From: Myxococcus sp. RHSTA-1-4
Lineage (GTDB): Bacteria; Myxococcota; Myxococcia; Myxococcales; Myxococcaceae
Assembly (NCBI RefSeq): GCF_020037125.1
Contig: NZ_JAIQDG010000003.1
Span: forward strand, 124,001 to 188,000
Length of the DNA: 64,000 bases
Reading direction: 5' to 3'
The notes under the pieces were generated by a model that saw only the letters and a program-made list of their open reading frames with translations, was not told where the DNA came from and did no database searches. Below are positions 60,901 to 64,000 of this stretch, piece by piece; within the stretch, counting starts at the first letter, position 1, and each line of letters opens with the position of its first letter. Position numbers and translations under genes: made by a program.

Positions 60901-61333
60901 CTTCAAACGCGTCATCGAGCGCAACAGCCCGCTGCCCGCCCAGCGCTCCTTCGCCATCAACACCACCAAGGACAACGAGGAGTTCCTCGAGCTGTCCATC
61001 TTCCAGGGCGAGGACAATCACATCTCCGCCAACGAGTACCTGGGCACCGTGCGCATGGAGGGGCTCCCCAGGGGGCCCAAGGGCTCCGTGCGCGTCGCGG
61101 TGACCATCAAGCTCGACTCCGAGTGCGTGCTGCACGTGGAGGCGCGTGAGTACTCCACGCGCAAGGAAGTGAAGGCCACGCTGGCCACGCGCTACTCGCC
61201 GGAGGAGCTCCAGAAGCAGCTCCAGGTGAGCAAGGAGTCCGCGAAGGCGGCGGAGGCGCGCCGTGGCGCCGACCTCAAGGAGCGCGCCGGCGGATTCTGG
61301 GGCTTCGTCAAGAAGGCGCTGGGCCGCAAGTAG
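57953..61333 (+). CDS. PilZ domain-Hsp70 (DnaK-like) fusion protein
   Basis: An 1126-residue protein. Residues about 5-105: PilZ-like domain of the myxobacterial TIGR02266 type (RRTTDRKAVGLLVKLKH, NLSPGGMFVRS, AAMVRWVRE, GMGLQFQELD). Residues about 110-580: Pro/Ala-rich linker with five acidic repeats of FEFDLDLSDAMEEAP type. Residues about 583-1126: Hsp70 nucleotide-binding domain (GPVIGIDLGTTNSCVALL, DLGGGTFDATVL, VGGMSRMPLVREKL) and a beta substrate domain, with a short helical lid (only about 50 residues). ATG 57953. It might act as a c-di-GMP-linked chaperone. Confidence 0.93.
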   Translation: MDQGRRTTDRKAVGLLVKLKHETVGSFAEEFATNLSPGGMFVRSRTPQPVGTPVKFEVQIAGGVRVLRGAAMVRWVREVGDPAGPPGMGLQFQELDEASRALVDMMLQRKPGAAAPAVSPLPSVAPVVAPSVAPTVAPVAPRVAPVQARPATSVPTAPPAPARPAAMAVPPARPAAPPAPRAAPPAPRAAGGVALDSLFDDLESADGPAAPVGDEPFSFPPPVASEPPTPAPFLAPVSYTPPPPAAANDVDIPLDELIASTPPPPASLEADEPLPGLDFELEAPVTGTPVAMGMPLDEPPIEVGVTVEVEPSSSHAASPSGGALEFELDLGDAVETAPPPRAAASVAPPPPAASAGGSFEFELDMGDAMAEAPAPRSGGGSIEFELDLSDAMEEAPVAPPPPPRAAAKPVAPPPPPAPAAAARSGGSFEFDLDLSDAMEEAPAVAPPPPPRAAAVAPVKPPPPPAPSGGSIEFDLDLSDAMEEAPPAKPPPAPARPVAPPPAPVAAAAVRPPPPPVAPPPAPPAAPVLPNVRREAPRAPEPVGTPTVLAPAAAKQAPVAPALDERGLPKTVFLPPPPQITGTGPVIGIDLGTTNSCVALLTNGRPIVLRSREGYNTIPSVISLNAQNKLLVSHRAKNQLVLRPQQTIYGAKRLVGRPYDSAVVNQVRERFHYEIVPDAAGRAAVRLGDHVLSLEEVQAIILKECKEMAEAHLNQKVERAVVTVPAYYSEPQREAVRKSGVLAGLKVERILNEPTSAALAYGLNRELNKKVLVYDLGGGTFDATVLKIEKNVFEVLGTGGDIFLGGIDFDNLIVDYLLARFQEKEGIAFNGDGIALSRVSDAAERAKMALSERSSFEVHIPMLMMDDAGRPRDLRVVLTRQEMEKICDPLLSRTVDVVRDVLLDAKLKASEVDDIILVGGMSRMPLVREKLKGLFGKTAQASVNADEAVALGAALYSGSVDKVSSVVLIDVLPMTVGVAMPGGAFKRVIERNSPLPAQRSFAINTTKDNEEFLELSIFQGEDNHISANEYLGTVRMEGLPRGPKGSVRVAVTIKLDSECVLHVEAREYSTRKEVKATLATRYSPEELQKQLQVSKESAKAAEARRGADLKERAGGFWGFVKKALGRK

Positions 61334-61344
61334 CGCTCGCGCCC

Positions 61345-63072
61345 ATGACGGCCACCGCGCCCCGGTACATGACGCGCTTCAGGTGCCTCGCGGAGAGCTG
61401 CGAGGACACCTGCTGCGCGGGGCTCGTCGTCACCGTGAGCGAGGCACGCTGGCGGCGCCTGCGCGACGCGGTGGCGGGGAGCCCGGAGGCGGCGCGGGTG
61501 GAGGACTTCATCCGGCCGGACGAGGGGAGTGGTCCCGGCGCGGAGGCCGCCGTCGTCGCCAAGCGCGAGGACGGGCACTGCGTGTTCCTCGACGCGAGCA
61601 AGCTGTGTGCGCTTCATCGCGCGTACGGGGAGGCCGTCCTTCCGGACGCGTGCGCCACGTTTCCTCGCGTGGCCACGCGTTGGGGCGGGCGGCTGGAGGT
61701 GACCGGCACGCTCGCGTGCCCCGAGGTGGCGCGGCTGTGCCTGCTCGCGGAGGACGCGCTGGAGCCCGTGCCCGTCTCCGAGGACGTGGCCGTGCGACCG
61801 GAGGTGGCGCGGCGGCTCGGGGAGGGCGCGGGGGATGCGTGGATGCGGCACGCGGAGTCAGTGCGCTCCGTCGCGATGGGGATGCTCCAGCGCCGTGAGC
61901 CTCCGTTCGCGTCCCGGTTGTTCGCGCTGGGACAGCTCGCGCTCCGGCTGGACGCGCTCCCGGTGCAGGAGGGAGCGGAAGCTGCGCTGCGGGCGGGAGC
62001 GGAAGCTTCATTCCAGGCGGGAGCGGAAGCTTCATTCCAGGCGGGAGGGGAGGCTCCGTTCCAGGCGGGAGTGGAGGCTCCATTCCAGGCGGGAGTGGAA
62101 GCTCCATTCCAGGCGGGAGGGGAGGCTCCGTTGCGGGCGGGAGGGGAGGCTCCGTTCCAGGCGGGAGTGGAGGCTCCATTCCAGGCGGGAGTGGAAGCTC
62201 CGTTCCAGGCGGGAGGGGAGGCTCCATTCCAGGCGGGAGGGGAGGCTCCATTCCAGGCGGGAGGGGAGGCTCCATTCCAGGCGGGAGGGGAGGCTCCATT
62301 CCAGGCGGGAGGGGAGGCTCCGTTGCGGGCGGGAGTGGAAGCTCCATTCCAGGCGGGAGGGGAAGCTCCGTTCCGGGCGGGAGTGGAAGCTCCGTTCCGG
62401 GCGGGAACGGAAGCTCCGTTCCGGCCGGGAGTGGAAGCTCCGTTCCGGTCGGGAGTGGAAGCTCCGTTCCAGGAAGTGCTGCGCTCCTTCGCCGCTCCGG
62501 AGACGCTGTCCGCGATGCACGAGAATTTCTCCGCGCTGGTGCTGCCCGGAGGGCCGTGGGCCGCCATCTGCGCCACCGTGCTGAAGGCCCGGCTGGGCTC
62601 GGTCCGGAGTGAGCGCTTCTCCTCCTTCGCGCGCGCGGTGTTGGCGTCCTACGGGGGCGCGGAGAATCCGGACGAAGCGTGGCGCATCCACGCCGAGCGG
62701 CGCGAGCGGCTGGCCCCGGCGCTGAGCGAGCGGGTGGAGCAGTACTTCCGCCACCACGCGGTGAACCACTGGCTACGTCACCCGTTCACCGACTCGCCCC
62801 GGCTGCTGGACTACGTGTTCCGCCTGGTGCTGCGCGCGGCGGTGCTCCGGTGGACACTGTTCGGGCACCCTGCCGTGGTGGCGCTGTGCGCGGACGCCGA
62901 GGACATGGCTGAGTCCCGGGCACGCCTCGACGCCGCCGCGGTGGAGTGCGTCCAGCTCCTGGCCAAGCACGTGGAGCAGGCGCCGGAGCTGCACTCGCTC
63001 GCACAGGGGCTGGCGGGGCAGGGCGGGGCGGAGACGCTGGGGCGGATGCTGGTGCTGCTGAAGGGGCTGTGA
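61345..63072 (+). CDS. FliB-like lysine N-methylase with internal octapeptide repeats
   Basis: A 575-residue protein. The family signature at the N-terminus, YMTRFRCLAESCEDTCCAGL, with FLDASKLCALHR and the later Cys-containing TLACPEVARLC, is that of FliB (flagellin lysine N-methylase), which uses a Fe-S-like Cys cluster. Residues about 209-376 are 21 copies of an octapeptide (AG-G/V-EAPFQ), and the rest (EVLRSFAAPETLSAM onward) resumes the FliB body. Without repeats the protein would be 407 residues, the usual size. Since this lineage glides and has no flagella, the substrate must differ. ATG 61345 follows the Hsp70 gene by 11 bp. Confidence 0.88.
   Translation: MTATAPRYMTRFRCLAESCEDTCCAGLVVTVSEARWRRLRDAVAGSPEAARVEDFIRPDEGSGPGAEAAVVAKREDGHCVFLDASKLCALHRAYGEAVLPDACATFPRVATRWGGRLEVTGTLACPEVARLCLLAEDALEPVPVSEDVAVRPEVARRLGEGAGDAWMRHAESVRSVAMGMLQRREPPFASRLFALGQLALRLDALPVQEGAEAALRAGAEASFQAGAEASFQAGGEAPFQAGVEAPFQAGVEAPFQAGGEAPLRAGGEAPFQAGVEAPFQAGVEAPFQAGGEAPFQAGGEAPFQAGGEAPFQAGGEAPFQAGGEAPLRAGVEAPFQAGGEAPFRAGVEAPFRAGTEAPFRPGVEAPFRSGVEAPFQEVLRSFAAPETLSAMHENFSALVLPGGPWAAICATVLKARLGSVRSERFSSFARAVLASYGGAENPDEAWRIHAERRERLAPALSERVEQYFRHHAVNHWLRHPFTDSPRLLDYVFRLVLRAAVLRWTLFGHPAVVALCADAEDMAESRARLDAAAVECVQLLAKHVEQAPELHSLAQGLAGQGGAETLGRMLVLLKGL
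61969..62472 (+). repeat. 21 in-frame copies of a 24-bp repeat inside the FliB-like gene
   Basis: 504 bp, 21 units of 24 bp coding for AGVEAPFQ and variants (G/V/A/T at position 3, PFQ/PFR/PLR/SFQ at the end). The DNA unit contains GGAGTGGA-AGC-TCCATTCC, a one-mismatch version of the GGAATGGA-N3-TCCATTCC palindrome found as intergenic arrays at 22.2 and 33.4 kb. Copies with GGGAGGGGAGGC have lost more of the left arm. No frameshift or stop in the series. Confidence 0.95.
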
Positions 63073-63078
63073 GCCGCT

Positions 63079-63414
63079 TCAGCGTGTGACACCGAGCAGC
63101 TCGCGGAGCTGCCGCAGCATCTCGATTTCCGCGCCGTGCAGGTGGCTGTCGCTGGACATCAAGTTCCGGGCCGCCTGGATGACGGCCTCGGGGTCGGCGC
63201 GCAGCAGGCCCAGGTTCGGCGGGGGAAGCGGCTCGCCGTTCTTCAGGCACCGCGTCACCTCGGCGAGCTCCTCCAGCGGCACGCTCATGGCCCGCGCGGC
63301 CGCCACGAGGTGCTCGACTTCCTCGCGGGTGATGTGGCCGTCACTGGTGGCGACCTGGAGCAGCAGCTTGACGACTTCGATGTGGAAGCGCGGGTCAATG
63401 CTGGAAGGGGTCAT
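63079..63414 (-). CDS. TerB-like helical protein
   Basis: A 111-residue helical protein. Its pattern (FHIEVVKLLLQVATSDGHITREEVEHLVAAARAM...) with DGHITREE and a second SDSHLHGAEIEMLRQLREL is typical of TerB-type or tellurite-resistance-like folds that bind metal or form small helical bundles. Function unknown. It converges on the FliB-like gene, 6 bp apart. Confidence 0.78.
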   Translation of the reverse strand: MTPSSIDPRFHIEVVKLLLQVATSDGHITREEVEHLVAAARAMSVPLEELAEVTRCLKNGEPLPPPNLGLLRADPEAVIQAARNLMSSDSHLHGAEIEMLRQLRELLGVTR

Positions 63415-63438
63415 CGTGGCGTGAAAAGCTCCGGGCTC

Positions 63439-64000
63439 TCAGGGCGCCGGGCGCGGCTTCGCACCCAGCCGCTGCATGGCCTGCTGGAAGACAGCGTACT
63501 CCTGCGCGCCCTGGAGTCCGAATCTGTCCCCGATGATGAAGGTGGGCACCGCGTTGATGCCCCACTCATGGGCCTGCCGCACGGAGTCCTCCACCGACTT
63601 CTCGTAGCGGCCCTCCTCCACGACGCGCTGCACCTCATCCGGGTCCAGCCCCGCCTCCTGGGCCGCGCCCCGGAGCGTGTCCCACTGCCAGAGGTCCTGG
63701 CCCTCGCTCCAGTAGCGCCGGAGGATGGCGGCGTTGAAGGCCTCCAGCTTCCCCTGCTCGCGCGCGTACTCCGCGGCCTGGTGGGCACGCCGGGTGGAGG
63801 GAATGATTTCCCGCTCCACCATGGTCAGCCCGGCCGCCGCCGCGCGGCGCTTCAGTGGGTTGTTGGGGTCCTTCATGCGCTCGCGCACGTAGGCCGGTAG
63901 CGGCAGCCCCTCCGGGGGCGTCTCCGGGCGCAGGAAGAATGGACGCCAGTCCACCTGGACGTCGTACTCCTTCTTCAGCTTCTCGACCTCCACGAGGCCG
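63439..64000 (-). CDS. DsbA-family thioredoxin-fold protein (FrnE-like), 5' end outside window
   Basis: Partial: the reading runs off the right edge, so the N-terminal CPxC active site is not in the window. Visible part: VEVEKLKKEYDVQVDWRPFFL, RPETPPEG, a helical insert with AAAAGLTMVEREI and STRRAHQAAEYAREQGKLEAFNAAILRRYW, and the cis-Pro region INAVPTFIIGDRFGLQGAQ, close to polyketide-type FrnE or 2-hydroxychromene-2-carboxylate isomerase-like DsbA proteins. Confidence 0.85.
   Translation of the reverse strand, partial: GLVEVEKLKKEYDVQVDWRPFFLRPETPPEGLPLPAYVRERMKDPNNPLKRRAAAAGLTMVEREIIPSTRRAHQAAEYAREQGKLEAFNAAILRRYWSEGQDLWQWDTLRGAAQEAGLDPDEVQRVVEEGRYEKSVEDSVRQAHEWGINAVPTFIIGDRFGLQGAQEYAVFQQAMQRLGAKPRPAP

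Noticed and set aside
57905..61135. Minus-strand open reading of about 1076 residues across the Hsp70 fusion
   Set aside because: Antisense shadow caused by third-position GC bias; Arg/His/Gly-rich with no family features.
62032..62769. Minus-strand readings through the octapeptide repeats (NGASTPAW and SFHSRPE types)
   Set aside because: A 24-bp repeat gives open frames on both strands; only the plus frame continues into the conserved FliB parts on both sides.

Overview
The window is very GC-rich, tightly packed DNA from a myxobacterium, most likely the Myxococcus/Corallococcus/Pyxidicoccus group (order Myxococcales). This rests on gene families that are essentially lineage-specific: two Ser/Thr kinase plus DUF2381 (TIGR02268) loci, a SitA6/SitI6-type lipoprotein toxin and double-CXXCG immunity pair, a PilZ(TIGR02266)-Hsp70 fusion, a response regulator with a DUF4388-like region, ELWxxDGT-repeat and MYXO-CTERM-like surface proteins, and many lipoproteins. 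No rRNA, tRNA, CRISPR array, IS element or replication origin was seen.

Layout. 0-6.2 kb: YdcF-like protein, HtrA-type protease lipoprotein, a 41-residue membrane peptide, a MarR regulator, and a complete modABC molybdate importer. 6.2-12.6 kb: small unknown pair, DUF2381/kinase locus 1, a low-GC island with a frameshifted GIY-YIG-like gene, and an ELWxxDGT lipoprotein. 12.6-19.4 kb: glgC, then a five-gene phenolic-lipid-type operon (type III PKS, ICMT-like methyltransferase, ACP, fatty acyl-AMP ligase, FAD oxidoreductase) interrupted before its last gene by a 48-bp tandem repeat array. 19.4-23.5 kb: lipoprotein, two Uma2-type nucleases, an MBL-fold lipoprotein and a palindromic repeat array. 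23.5-28.7 kb: an operon that looks like the whole decaprenyl-phospho-arabinose branch (HAD-UbiA fusion, DprE1-like, DprE2-like), preceded by a methyltransferase and a small Cys-containing surface protein. 28.8-33.3 kb: response regulator and DUF2381/kinase locus 2. 33.3-41.2 kb: second palindromic array, NicO-like metal transporter divergent from a His-rich lipoprotein, peroxiredoxin with a histone H1-like tail, two lipoproteins, NagZ, and a secreted hydrolase with a partner. 41.3-47.2 kb: ArsR-rhodanese/MFS operon with a visible operator, paraoxonase-like enzyme, frameshifted SitA6-type toxin with intact immunity gene, lipoprotein. 47.2-51.2 kb: MoxR/DUF58/BatA operon. 51.5-64 kb: WD-like lipoprotein, AAA ATPase with nuclease-like tail, enoyl-CoA hydratase, MltG, a polytopic membrane protein, PilZ-Hsp70 fusion, FliB-like protein with 21 octapeptide repeats, TerB-like protein, and a DsbA-family gene cut by the window end.

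The most striking thread is a short inverted repeat, GGAATGGA-N3-TCCATTCC, present as about 90-bp spaced arrays in two intergenic regions (22.2 and 33.4 kb) and, in altered form, as an in-frame 24-bp repeat expansion inside the FliB-like gene at 62 kb. Many genes overlap by 4 bp (ATGA/GTGA), and several start codons follow a TAnnnT box by only 6-10 bases, which suggests leaderless mRNAs.
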